A DNA stretch of 64,000 bases from Mesaphorura yosii (Eukaryota; Arthropoda; Collembola; Poduromorpha; Tullbergiidae). A model generated the notes under the pieces. It saw only the letters and a program-made list of their open reading frames with translations, was not told the DNA's origin and searched no databases. Where the stretch lies: contig WIXG01000078.1 of assembly GCA_009869945.1 (NCBI GenBank), positions 124,001 to 188,000 on the forward strand, given 5' to 3'. The translations under genes and the position numbers were made by a program. Positions 52,201 to 63,015 of the stretch are shown one piece after another; the first letter of the stretch is position 1, and each line of letters opens with the position of its first letter.

Positions 52201-53273
52201 CGTGATTACATGATTAGTTGTCATTTACTGCGAGCACGTGTTTTTGTGATTTGATGTGATATTATGCAATCAAAAAAGCAAATCTTCGCAGTTCACCATC
52301 GAGTCCAAGTCGCTAATGACTTGTTTGTACATTGTCACTTTGAGAAATGTGAAATTCGTATCAATCAAGTCGAATCATAAATTCAATCATCTCAGATTTG
52401 ATATTTTACACTGTGGAGTGGAGACGTGATTTTTTTGAGTGGCAGTGGCAAGGCAATGCGATGGATCGTAAACGGCTGGCCATTGGCCACCGTCTCATTG
52501 GCATTCGCAGAAACCTGATCTATTCTCGCTCTTTGTTTTGTTATTACTGCTGCTTTTGCATTCAGTATTGAGTTGTACGATTTACAATTGTTGTGGTGTT
52601 CAACAACTGATTTAACACATTCATTACTTTACAAATTGCGATTTCGAAAAGGCTTCACGTCCTGTCCTGGTTAAATATCTCAATTAATTACAACTGTATC
52701 GCTTACATTCGTAAATTCGTAAATTAGTATTCGCTGCTCTGCTCTGCTTTGTCCGTCATTGATTTCGGCGCAACAATTAATTCCTGTCAACATTCACTGC
52801 TGCTGCTCGCTAATCGGCCAACTAACTGAGCCGCGTATCACGTACACAATTAATTAAGGGCATGACAATGACAAGTTGAATGAATATGTCAAATGTCATC
52901 GCTTTTACATGCTTTGCTGTGACTGTTGCCTGTCCTGCCTGATCCACTTTCGTAATTGGTAACGAGTGACCTTAACTCTGATTGCCGAGATCTTTTTGAG
53001 GCACAATGACACACAAGCGTCAGCGTCCACTTTCAAAATGCCTTGCCTTGCCAGGATTGACTCTCTCGGCATTGGACTGTCAATTAAAATGACGACGATG
53101 ACGATGACGACAAAGCAATTAATCGCGTGCTCACCTGAGAATCTGGATGCTGGGTTGGTGGAGCACATGCTGTCACTGCTGCTGCTGTCGCTGTGATGGT
53201 AATGGTCGCCGTTGCCGTTGTTGCCGCTGTTGTGGTTGTTTGTGGTGCTAACGACGAAACTGGTCTGTCGCAT
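25262..53273 (-). CDS. BNC2: Basonuclin zinc-finger transcription factor (BNC1/BNC2/disco family)
   Basis: This is a nuclear C2H2 protein of the basonuclin family, developmental regulators. Eleven minus-strand coding exons join in phase to 1067 residues (human BNC2 about 1099): 53273-53135, 50057-49990, 39058-38956, 31006-30903, 30225-30127, 28498-28231, 28082-27255, 27189-26868, 26786-26243, 26062-25748, 25675-25262. Domains in order: Ser/Asn/His-rich N-terminus; cysteine motif at 73-96 ([10 protein letters not shown], then [13 protein letters not shown]); helical region 105-225 ([49 protein letters not shown]); a low-complexity His/Arg/Asp/Asn/Gln exon; zinc-finger pair 1 at 543-598 ([17 protein letters not shown]); acidic Ser-rich stretch; pair 2 at 802-848, split by an intron ([10 protein letters not shown]); Pro/Ser-rich stretch; pair 3 at 1013-1067, divergent and ending with its last zinc-binding His. 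Start: ATG 53273 is the first in frame after an upstream stop, though its context is weak. The symbol is by family; BNC1 and BNC2 are one gene in most invertebrates. Confidence 0.95.
28499..30126 (-). other. Basonuclin intron between the FGW and FLRF exons
   Basis: This 1.6-kb intron has donor CAA|GTAAGC and acceptor GTGTTTCAG. A 197-codon plus-strand frame at 29,285-29,878 is dominated by Phe, Thr and Met runs from low-complexity DNA and is not supported as a gene. Confidence 0.75.
30226..30902 (-). other. Basonuclin intron upstream of the FGW exon
   Basis: This 677-bp intron separates the RLKIVI exon from the ERLLGTL exon. No other feature is visible. Confidence 0.8.
31007..38955 (-). other. 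Large 7.9-kb basonuclin intron
   Basis: The donor is CATT|GTAAGT after the SWITH exon and the acceptor is TTTGTTTGCAG before the FEKLL exon. No gene is supported in it. It contains many pentamer duplications and an 18-bp palindrome at 37,556-37,573. Candidate enhancer territory (inference). Confidence 0.7.
37556..37573. repeat. CGTACGCGTACGCGTACG palindrome
   Basis: A perfect 18-bp self-complementary sequence made of GTACGC units. Shorter copies of the same core occur at 15,450-15,460, 38,808-38,818, 49,893-49,902 and 58,516-58,530. Confidence 0.9.
39059..49989 (-). other. Largest basonuclin intron, 10.9 kb
   Basis: The donor is CTG|GTAAGC after the 68-nt exon and the acceptor is TTTATTACAG before the cysteine-motif exon. 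No coding segment on either strand is supported. Short tandem duplications and palindromes are frequent (for example 40,867-40,882, 45,973-45,988, 46,881-46,903, 47,171-47,188, 48,067-48,081). Confidence 0.7.
40867..40882. repeat. 16-bp perfect palindrome TGCACTGCGCAGTGCA
   Basis: Self-complementary over all 16 bases, inside the largest basonuclin intron and in a local run of GCACT duplications. Function unknown. Confidence 0.85.
50058..53134 (-). other. First coding-region intron of basonuclin, 3.1 kb
   Basis: The donor is CTCAG|GTGAGC and the acceptor is TGTTCTTCACAG. No additional gene or exon is supported in it. Confidence 0.7.
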
Positions 53274-54870
53274 CAGTGCGGATACGGACACGGGCACGAA
53301 ACGGAAGGCAGGCCAAGGTAGCTAAGGATGCTGCTGATGCGCTGCTGCTGGAGGAAATCAAGTCCCCAAACTCGGTCGGTGCGGGACGGACGGCAGTGGC
53401 AATATTGTTGTTGGAGCCGATCCGAAGCGTTGCTGCGCGGTGATAGTCGCACTCGTAGTCGTGTGTGTTTGTACTTTCACAGTGACGACTATAAAAAGAA
53501 GGTTAATATTTTGTACTCACTCCTCCTTACGTCGTCGTCGTCCTCTCGTCTTATTCGGTCCTTTCGTCGTGCATTGCAACCAGCACTGCTGTGCGCTGCA
53601 GCACGGGCCTGTGTTGCCGTTGCGCTGCTGTGCGGGTCTTCGTCAACCACCAAAAAAGTTCGTCCTCCAGAAGTTGGAGTCACTGGTCTCGGTTCTAGCT
53701 CGGGCGCCCGCTCTGCTCTGTTCGGCTGGCACGGCACGGCAACACGGAACAATAACGCTAGCACGTTTTGAAAATAGTCTCTTCCAAAAAATCATAGGCG
53801 AGCTATTAGGCGACGAATCTGGAAGTGGAATTGGAAATAGGATGGTCCTCCACGCGAATTTTGGGTTGTGTCTTTTTCGCTCGATCCTATTTCGTCATTG
53901 TCCTCCTTCGGCTTGCTTCCTTTTGTGCCCTGCCTTACTGCGGAACTGCTGCTTTGGTTGCTCGTGCTTATCGTCAACTGCGACTGCAGGAATAATAGAA
54001 GGCTGGGAGTGAGACTTGTTTGTGCTGGCGTAACGGGTGGCCCCGTCTCATGATTCGTGTCTTTCCCGTTTCTCCGAACTCGTCGTCTTGGTTTGGGGGC
54101 ACATTTTCCGGAGATTTTGAGCAAAAACAGTCTCAATCTGAACAAAGAGTTTAATCACCGAAAAACTGCCGGTTTTCACAATTTTATAATTAGAATAAAT
54201 TAAAATACGATTTTTGTATAAAAACACGGCGAAATAGCTCGTAATTGACAAAAACACTGGAGCAAGTCCGCAAATCGCACGAGTCTCAACTACGGCGGAG
54301 ATGTCGAAGAAAACAAGCTGTCTATCTGTCAGTCTGATCTCAAATGCACGTCGAAAAACTTTTACTACTGCACACTCTCCGTCAGACTCTGGATATTTTA
54401 CGATTTACTTTACTTCACACGTTCTCTTCGCACTGCCGCTCTGGCTGCTTCTGCTTGTTGTTCCCGGTCTCATTCACGTAGTAAAAGTGAAGTACTTCAT
54501 CTTCTTCATCATCTCGTTTTTACAACCAACCTCACAACTAGCAAAAGCAAAGCAAAAGGCAAGGGAAGCGGCCAAGCCAACTTGTACTTCACTGATAACT
54601 TTTTTGAGGAGTATTTTTTGTGGTCTGGTTAAAAAGCCGCTGCTGCTCCTGCTTCAGCTTTCGCTTAGCATTTGGCATTTAGCATTAGCTGCGCTGGGCC
54701 GAGACTCGCTTATACTCGCACTCGCACATGTACGTGAAATGCAATTCTATTGTAATTGTATTGTAAAGTCAAATAGTCTTGTTCTTAGTCTTGATAGACT
54801 TGAAACTGAAACTGAAATTCGCCTTCGCCTTGCAGCCTTGCAGCCTTGCACTGTACTTGCATTTGCACTC

Positions 54871-54892
54871 TGACTGACTGACTGACTGACTG
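54871..54892 (+). repeat. TGAC microsatellite
   Basis: About five and a half perfect copies of TGAC, next to triplicated GCAGCCTT words just to the left. Confidence 0.9.
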
Positions 54893-54952
54893 CCGAGCTG
54901 AATCTTGTTCGTTTAGTGAATCTTCATCCACGCAATACGCACGCATACGCAC

Positions 54953-54994
54953 CTTTCTGGCCGATTCAACGAAGCCGTAGGAGTAATGAAGCAA
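54953..54994 (-). other. Candidate 42-nt leader exon upstream of basonuclin
   Basis: The minus strand shows acceptor TTTTGCTTTCAG, then 42 nt without an ATG, then donor AAAG|GTGCGT. It cannot be joined in frame to the first coding exon as coding sequence, so if real it is untranslated or alternative. Small chance exons of this quality are common. Confidence 0.2.
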
Positions 54995-55742
54995 CTGAAA
55001 GCAAAATCAAAAGGTGAAAAATAAGAAGTTAACCATTTAACAGCCGACTGACGTTCGTTCGTTCAGTTCGGCGCTTGAAAATGATGCGGATGATGATGCA
55101 TTGATGAGCCAAGCCAAGCCAGTGCACTGCTTATGCGTACGCTTACGCTTACGCGTATTTTGGAGAAGATAAAGGTTAACAATAGGGAATTACCAGGCTT
55201 AAGTTGCTGGTCGTGAATTGGATTATTGCACAATAGGTTTAGATTACCTTTTAAAGCAGTGTCAGTGCCATGCCAAGGGACGACAACCAAGACTCATTAT
55301 GAAGAGAATTTAAATTTCATCGTCATCGCATCACAGCGCTACGCATTGCTAGCGCAGTGTATTGTCGCGCAGTGAATAGTAGTGCAGTCATCTTGCGTCT
55401 TGTACACTGTTAACTGTCGCCGTGGCCGTCTCGTTGATCATGATCACGGATCACGGACCATGATTATCATTTATTAGCAAACGGGACAAGCGTAAAATCC
55501 TAGGTAAGCTCTCCTTGACCAGAAAGAAGAAGGAAAGAATACTTGATCGGATTTTGATTCGTCATGCTCACTCCGATTCTGCTGAGCTGCCCAGCGAGTA
55601 GAGAGAACCGAGATTTCCTTTTCTTTAATTTCTGAAAGTAATAGCAAGTGGACATGAATAAATTGAATAGATTTCGTGCTCATTATGCACATGAGTTACG
55701 CTGTAAATGACGACACGACGTGAGTTAACTAGAAACACTTAC

Positions 55743-55792
55743 CGAGTGTATTGTTGTCAATGTCACGCTCACTGATGTTCGCGTTCACTGAT
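55743..55792 (-). other. Candidate 50-nt leader exon upstream of basonuclin
   Basis: Acceptor TATTTCTTCAG and strong donor CTCG|GTAAGT on the minus strand flank 50 nt. Only one frame is open and it has no ATG; joining it to the first basonuclin coding exon meets a stop. It could be 5' UTR of basonuclin. Confidence 0.25.
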
Positions 55793-58700
55793 CTGAAGAA
55801 ATAGAAAGTGCCCAGGTCCAAGCTCCAAGTGAAAATTAAGCCTCAATTCAATTCGCGAGCGCGACAAAAGCGTCCCCTCCGATTCGTTCGTGGCGAGTGT
55901 CGCCACGAGAATGAAAGTTGGACCGAGACTACGACAACGTTTTATATCTGTCTCGTGTATTTTACTACGACTAGTACTACTACGAAAACTACAAATACGA
56001 CAGTCCCCTCGCCATAAAGGAAAGAGAAAGCAGAGACACAATAAAAAATTGTGAAAACCCTCTTTCATTGCTGCTGTTGCTGTAATAGAAAGCAGTAAGC
56101 TGGAGCCGAAATATCTCTTTGTGGTGGCGGTGGTGACAATCCAGATGTACTTGTGCGTAGTAGTGAACAAATGACACGCTCTCGGCTCCGGGCTCTTGGC
56201 TCACGACATCAGCCGCGGCACGGTGCTGGAGACACTCGGTTTTCATTCAAGAGAATAAATCCTCTTAAAGAGGGGATGAAAAAGCACAGGACGCAGAGAC
56301 GACGGTGACGCGCTACAAGTGAACAAGCACAAAGTACAAGATGATTACCCAAGATTAGGAGCCCACATACGACACAACGACACACGGCAGTCTTTTACTG
56401 CTTAATATTTATTGCATTGTGCTGTGGTGCGGTGATGGCAGTGGTGGTGGCATTGCTACTTGAATTCCACATCTTTTTATACCCGCACAAAGGAGTTGAC
56501 AGTTTACACGGCTGATGGCTGATCTCCCGTCCGATCTCTCCTCTTGGAGTTAAGTGGGATCACGAAGGCAGATCAGATCAACTTCGACTTTTTCAACCCT
56601 TTTCTTCTTTGACAACTTCACTTTACATTTTAAAATTCTGGGCAACGCTACGTGTTCGTGTGATTTTGATACATGAATTTTGAATGCTGAATACGAGTTA
56701 AGAGATCACAACCACACGCACACGTAGAAGGCAGGCGAGTAGAGATGTCATTTCTTTTGTTGGAAATTGATCAGTGAATAGCTTATGGGACCGACGGGAC
56801 GAGACCAGAGGGATTTCAGTTTAAAGAATCCTTTGAAGTCATGGCAATTACCTACACAGCAAAGTGGTTCTTTTATGCAGTCGTTTAGTTTCAGAATTCA
56901 GATGCGCTGCTGTGTCGAATTCTATTATCCCGGACGTCTTCGTCTTCTCGTCTCCTACATTACATTTGCAATGGAAATGTAAAATAGAAAATTCGTGTCT
57001 GTCCCTTATGTAAATAGGTTGCTCGCTTTGTCATTTCTGATTGCTTTGACGCTTTCGGAGCAGAGCAAGCAAAAAGGTAGAGCAATTGACTTTGACTTTA
57101 CTTCACTGCTCCAGGAACAGAAGCAGAAGCAGAGGGAGATTTACGATAGTGAGCGCAAGAATCTCATCAAAATGCTAATTTTTAATTATCGGTTCTGTCT
57201 TTGAGGTAATAACCAAAACCACTACATTGCGCTGCGCTGCGTCTGTGCGTGAGTGAGGGCCCTTCTCTAAAGTTGTCAATAGTAAAATGCGAGCGAACGA
57301 GAAGAAGTTCGTTCGTTATATCACTGTTGACCTTGTCATTTGCGTAACTTGTTCTTTATTATCATAAAATATGTATGACAATTACCTGCTCACTTCATGA
57401 AGTCGGTCGACAGTCGAGTCTGTCTCGTAATTTTACGAAGTCGCTGGCGCCTCGCAAAAATTCGTCTCCGTCTACGCATTCAACGCAGTCTCAGTCTCAG
57501 TCGTAGTCGAAGTGCGGCGACTGACTGTTTTGCGAATGGCGAAAGGCGAATGCCACAGACTAATCGAACCCTTTTCAGACTCAACAATAGCAACAATGAG
57601 CTACGCGTCTTTGGAGGCTCAATTTCCGAGCGAGTGGAACGAATTCTGAACCGTGCCACGCCAAGCCAGGGCAAGGCACGACACATCGCAGCGCATCAGA
57701 TCATCATGTAATTCATTGTCAAAGTCAAGCCCAGCACAGTCGTAAAATATTTCTTGTCTTTTGTGAGCGTATCATCTTAGCACGTGGTACGGAACGCATC
57801 GCATCGCATCTTGTCTTGGTCTCCTGCTGCAGCAGAAGCGAGGCGAGGCGAGAAGAGATGAAGGGTCTGGCCAGAAAACTAAGAGCAAGAAGGCGCACCG
57901 AGTACGCGTTACGCGCATTTTATGATGAATGATTAATATTTTTATTATTTATAATATTAATGTACAATTCCCAACAATGTACAATAAAAATGGTCACGGA
58001 CAATGAACGGCAGGACTTCACATGTCAAAAATGGAGACGAGGCTGGTGCAGGCGCAGTGCGGGCGCAAGAATCACATTTTCTAGTGCCTGCGAGTCTCTT
58101 TGAGGAATTCGTTGCGCTGTTAACTCGCGCCGCGTCTTGCCTCTTGCTTCTTAGGCACAAGGGCATTTGCCTCTTTCCACCAGCAACAACGATGTGTGTC
58201 TCCAATTTTCCCTATACGGAGTTCATTATCCAGGTAGAGTTAATAGTTAATACAGTTAATATGACATATGTGCCCATGTTACCTCAACTCGATTTTAATG
58301 GAGTTTTCCTATTTTCAGGTTTTCTGCTCAATTTTTCATCAGTGATCTGTCTCGTAGCCACAAATAACCTCATAAAAATGGAATAATAGCTGCAGGAGTG
58401 CCGCACCGCAGCAGCCGCGCAGGACAAAAGAATGGAAACAAAAAGATGCACCCAACTGAAATACAAAATACCAAATAGGAAATATGGGGAAGAAGATCCA
58501 ACTCTTACTCGCACTCGTACGCGTACGCGCGTTCATCGCATCGCATTGCATTGTATAATAATTGGATGCCCCTACTGACCCAGAGAATTCCATTTTTCTC
58601 CAAAAAGAAGATCGATACCGTGCGCTGGGCTCGGTCGCTGGCTCACTGGGGTTGGACCCTTGCTTGTTTCATTTCATCAAGTTTGCCTTCCCGTGCTATT

Positions 58701-61700
58701 TTTATTTTACCCTCATGGACAATATCTCATTTTTGCTCCTCGCTCGCTCGCTCGACGGAGAAGATTACATTTTTCGGGACCGAGATGCGGAAAAGACAAA
58801 GGCATTTAATAATGGCCATTCTTTGAATTCAGGCAGTAGGCAGTCGCTGGCAGGCAGTCCGAAACGAAAATGAATCCAGGTAGGATGCTGACATGAACAC
58901 GGACGTGGACGTGGATTGGACTCTGTTTCGGCTCAGTCAGACACGGGCTCATACGTGGCCATATGCGATGATGACCTCGAGTCGACTCGGGACGAGGAAA
59001 GGATGGTACAGAAAGAGGCGGAGTCGGAGTGTCTCTGTCTCCGCATCTCCTCTTTGACAGATGACTGTACGGCACCAGGTAAAAGAAAAACTCATTACCA
59101 CACACCCTTTGAGGTACGCACGAGAGTGAGCATGGGTCCTTCAGCCTCATTACCATTAACTGAGTCACTCTCGACTCTCCCGTCTCTTGTGTTATGTTAC
59201 CCTTCCATTCCATGAATTATTGTCCATCTGTAGCCGCAGCATGCAGTTGGACGCTGGAACCTGGACGTGGACGTGGAACACGGGTGATCATGATCTTATC
59301 ATGACCCGAAACTAAAAAGCGCATTGTTCATTCGCGTACGGTCATTACAGCTGTTATGTGACCACAAAGCATCATTTCATGGCACAATGACCAAAGGGCT
59401 CGGGCCCAGGCGAGACCCCAAATCTTGGCTTTTAATGTTTTTAATGTGATTGTTATTTCTGTCCCGCGCGGACTCCAAAAGAAATCCCGACGAAAAATGC
59501 TCTGCGTGGCACGGCCCACTCGGCCCTGCTCAGCCCGGAATTGGAATACACGAATTCAAATCTCAATATTTCATCTCACCATGCGATGCGACGCAAGATG
59601 TGAGACGCGTTCCATCCCAGTGTCAAAAATATAAGAAATGAGCCTCGTCCGTCCGTTTCGAGATGAGTTTTTCGTTTTTAACCCCAGCAACAAATTTTAT
59701 AGTATCTTGACGATGTGCACGGACGGACGGGACCTCGAAAGGTCATCATAACATAAATATGTGGTTCATATATTACGCGTCGTGGACGGAGTAATTCTGT
59801 GACTAGTAACTTGCCTAAATAAGGCAGAGCAGAGGTAAGATAAAATGAAAAGTGGCCTGGCTTGGCCGACCGCACCGCGAACGAACCAACGAATCATTAG
59901 ATTAAAATCGAAATTCTTGCAGCTGTAATTTGTTTTATGACAGCCAAGTCAAGCCAAGAAGAGATGCAAACCTCTTTTCTTATTATTTTTTTGTTCTTGG
60001 TCTTGGCCCGGCTGAACTGGGATCTGAAGTCTTCTGGGATCTGAAGAAGACTTCTTGTGATAAAAGGTGAAAATAACAAAAAGCCGCCACAGGAAAAGCA
60101 AAAGCAATCACATCACATCACAAAAAGCGAACAATTTCGAGCTCGAGTTGGACTGGAACAAAAAAGACGACGACTCCCAGATGTTAAATCTTTTAATTTC
60201 GGGCTCAGGACTCATTTCCTACACGCAACGCCGACCCCCAGCTCCATTCTCGACAGTACAGAGCACAGCACGCCGTGTCGCGTCGCCTGAAAGTGCTACA
60301 CAAAAGATCTTGTTCTTGTCGCCAAGTCAGTGTGGTGTCGATGATCATGATCGTGTCCTTTGTCAGCCAGCAGTGGTCGTGGTCGTGTCCCTTTTGTATG
60401 TCATCAAGATTCTTGGGACGGGGACCTTTCTTTGAAAGGGCCTTTGTACTGTACCTGTATGACCTGTACCTTCACTGCCTGTGTTCTGCGTATCAACTAC
60501 ACAATCTTGTCGTTGTCGTGTACCTGCAAACGCATGAAAAGAAAACAGGACCACCCTTTGAGTTCCCAGCATGAAAAAGGGACACGCGACAAGGAGTGTG
60601 ACACTTGTATCAAGGACAAATAACAAAACCTGAACTTGAAATTTAAGCCCCATCCTCCTGTACGGTGACGGAGAGGGTATTTTCTGACCTGGCTTACAAA
60701 AGCAGCACATACGGCACGGTAAAGTACATGATCTCCATATCGGAGCATTACATGTGTAAATGGTTAATGGCATTATTTAGTGATCCATCAATCTTGTCAT
60801 CACCAGAAACTACAAACATTATAATGCACTTTTTACGTTTTTACACACGCATGGCATGGCGCAAATGTTCCCAAACCAAGCTGCTGGCTTGACTTGGGTT
60901 GGCTTGTCAACATCTTACTCCACATTTTAATGGATTCTAATTCCCCGATCCGCGTCCCGTATAAGTTTAAAGTGAAAGTGCAGCGGAGCAAATACAAATT
61001 TACGTTCACGCTTAAATCAGCCTCGCGCTTTTTAATGGAACTTCACTCGGTTGATCGTCATTTCGTCATGCAGGCCGTGGAGACTTTAAACACGCGGACG
61101 GAGCAGTGTGGAGTGGATTTTATTATTGGAGTCGACATGGCATAAGGAAAAATGGAACTACTGTAGAAATATTTTCGGTAAGAAAGTCAAACTCGGTTAC
61201 AAGTCACGAAATAATTGAAGCATACGCAAATAGCCTTCTCCTTTGTGCTTGTGCTGAAGCCGTGTGTCGGGTCGTTACTTTAAAGTTATGTTTTTATTAA
61301 ATTATGACAGTCAACCAAGCGGAGAGCGAAATGCTTCCACAAAGCATGGTGGAATACAATACAAAGGGAGATCCGATTAGTGATAATTTCCTGTATGCTG
61401 TGCAAAATGGCATAATTCGGCATTTTTGGATCTGGAAACAACAATAAATCTGTAGCGTTCAAAATCAGCCCAAGAATTATTAAATTCTTGTCCACGAACA
61501 AGATTCGGTTAATGGCACAGGCGCAAATAGCGAACGGGGTTCAGAATCTGTGAAAGCATTTCTCCTGCAATACTACCGATCCGCTTGCTTTCAGTTCCAG
61601 AGTAGGATGATGAAATTACATTACTTTTGGTTGGTAAGTACCAACAAACTATTATCATTACATTAACAACAGCACAATGGAACTGGGAACGATGATGAAC

Positions 61701-61776
61701 AACTGATTGTAAACCGAGTGTGTAATTATCACGTTGTTTTGAAACAGCAGGGGACTTCAAGGGCAATTTTACCTTT

Positions 61777-62202
61777 TCAGTTGACGAAGGAGTCCCTTAA
61801 TAACAATCTACTACCTTTTGTCATAGGTTTGGGTTCGGTTTCGGTCTCGTCGTCGTCAGTCGTCACTGCGCTGCTCTCTTTGTACTCCGAATGTGTGACG
61901 AAGGGAAGAGAATGGTCATCGGTCGTCGTCATCAGAGCTTCGGCGTTCCGCAGAAGATGCACACTGCACACTACGCACCTTTTGGGGAATTTTGTTTGAA
62001 GTGGGCCCTGTTTACCGAAAACAACAATAACATGAAAGATAATTAACAATTTACCGTCGTCGGAGTCCCGAGTCCAAAGAAATTTAGTTGACTGACTGCT
62101 GTGCGTTCGAAGAAACGTCAGAAACATAATCAATATCACCGTCAGCAATTCACAAACCGCAAAGATGACCTTTCCTGCTGTGTCTTTCCAATTCTGCTTC
62201 AA
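61777..62202 (-). CDS. Possible small membrane protein, unsupported open frame
   Basis: A single open frame of 141 codons on the minus strand encodes a hydrophobic helix near the N-terminus (VIFAVCELLTVILIMFLTFL), a second hydrophobic stretch (LLIIFHVIVVF) and an acidic Thr/Asp/Glu-rich tail (TTDDDETETEPKP). I recognise no family. A good donor (GACG|GTAAAT) lies inside the frame, so the true gene, if any, may be spliced. Frames of this length also arise by chance in this window. Confidence 0.2.
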   Translation of the reverse strand: MKQNWKDTAGKVIFAVCELLTVILIMFLTFLRTHSSQSTKFLWTRDSDDGKLLIIFHVIVVFGKQGPLQTKFPKRCVVCSVHLLRNAEALMTTTDDHSLPFVTHSEYKESSAVTTDDDETETEPKPMTKGSRLLLRDSFVN

Positions 62203-63015
62203 AAACCTGTGCAGCAGCGGTCAGCAAGGGCTTTGTGTACCAGCGACTGGCACCGGCACCACCACGGGAGTATTAATGATCGTGGTTGTCATCAGTGGTC
62301 AGCATGAATCATAATTTCCAGCAATTTACGGATGAGTTTGGAGAATTTTGTTCTCCAGCAATGAGAGCGTACGATCAAGCAAAATATTTCCATACGACCT
62401 TTGTCTTTGTCGGCTTTCTAAAGTTATTTCTGAAATGACCACAAACGCGAAGGTAAAAACGACAATGGACAATGAGATGAGTTTGTTCATGTTGACGTTG
62501 TTATTTTAATGATGCTTTTATTTCACGAGTTAGTGAATAAAAATTCATGGTTATGAAACATGAAATGGAACGTTGATAAGTTTGTACTTGTATTCTTGTG
62601 TTACAAGTTTCGTGTTCCAGGAGCAGGAGTTTTACTGCATCTGTTGCAGTGGAATCCAAACTTCTGCAGTTGTCTCAGTTCGAGTATCAGCTTGTCGTCG
62701 AGAGAAGCTAACACCCCACCATAAAATACGACAGCAAACAAAGGTGTACGTGTACCAACACAGGAGACATGTCATGTGAACAAGTTCATGGTAGGTCACT
62801 GACTATAACCTTTCTTACAGAATGTCATCCTATTCAAATGTCAACAGTGTCAAGGTTAATTGTTATAAACGCTGTTGGTTCCATCATCAACAACAAAATC
62901 ATCCTTCGATTCAATCTTTTCGTTGATTTTAGGTATTTCAACGTAAATTAAAATTTTCATTTGGCGTTGGCTTCTTTTGGCAGGAATTGAATAATTTCAT
63001 TGCAATTGCAAAAAT

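Larger units (their letters stand above)
53274..63015. other. Upstream region of basonuclin and upstream region of PIPOX
   Basis: No gene is firmly supported in these 9.7 kb. The right flank of the first basonuclin coding exon is GC-richer and probably contains the 5' UTR and promoter; in the coding frame a TAG precedes the ATG. Two small minus-strand candidate exons (54,953-54,994 and 55,743-55,792) could be untranslated leader. Several open frames up to 190 codons occur but look compositional. The two flanking genes are transcribed away from this region. Confidence 0.5.

Noticed and set aside
53440..54012. 190-codon plus-strand Cys/Leu-rich frame
   Set aside because: It lies in GC- and CT-rich DNA just upstream of basonuclin and several frames on both strands are open there. 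Likely compositional.
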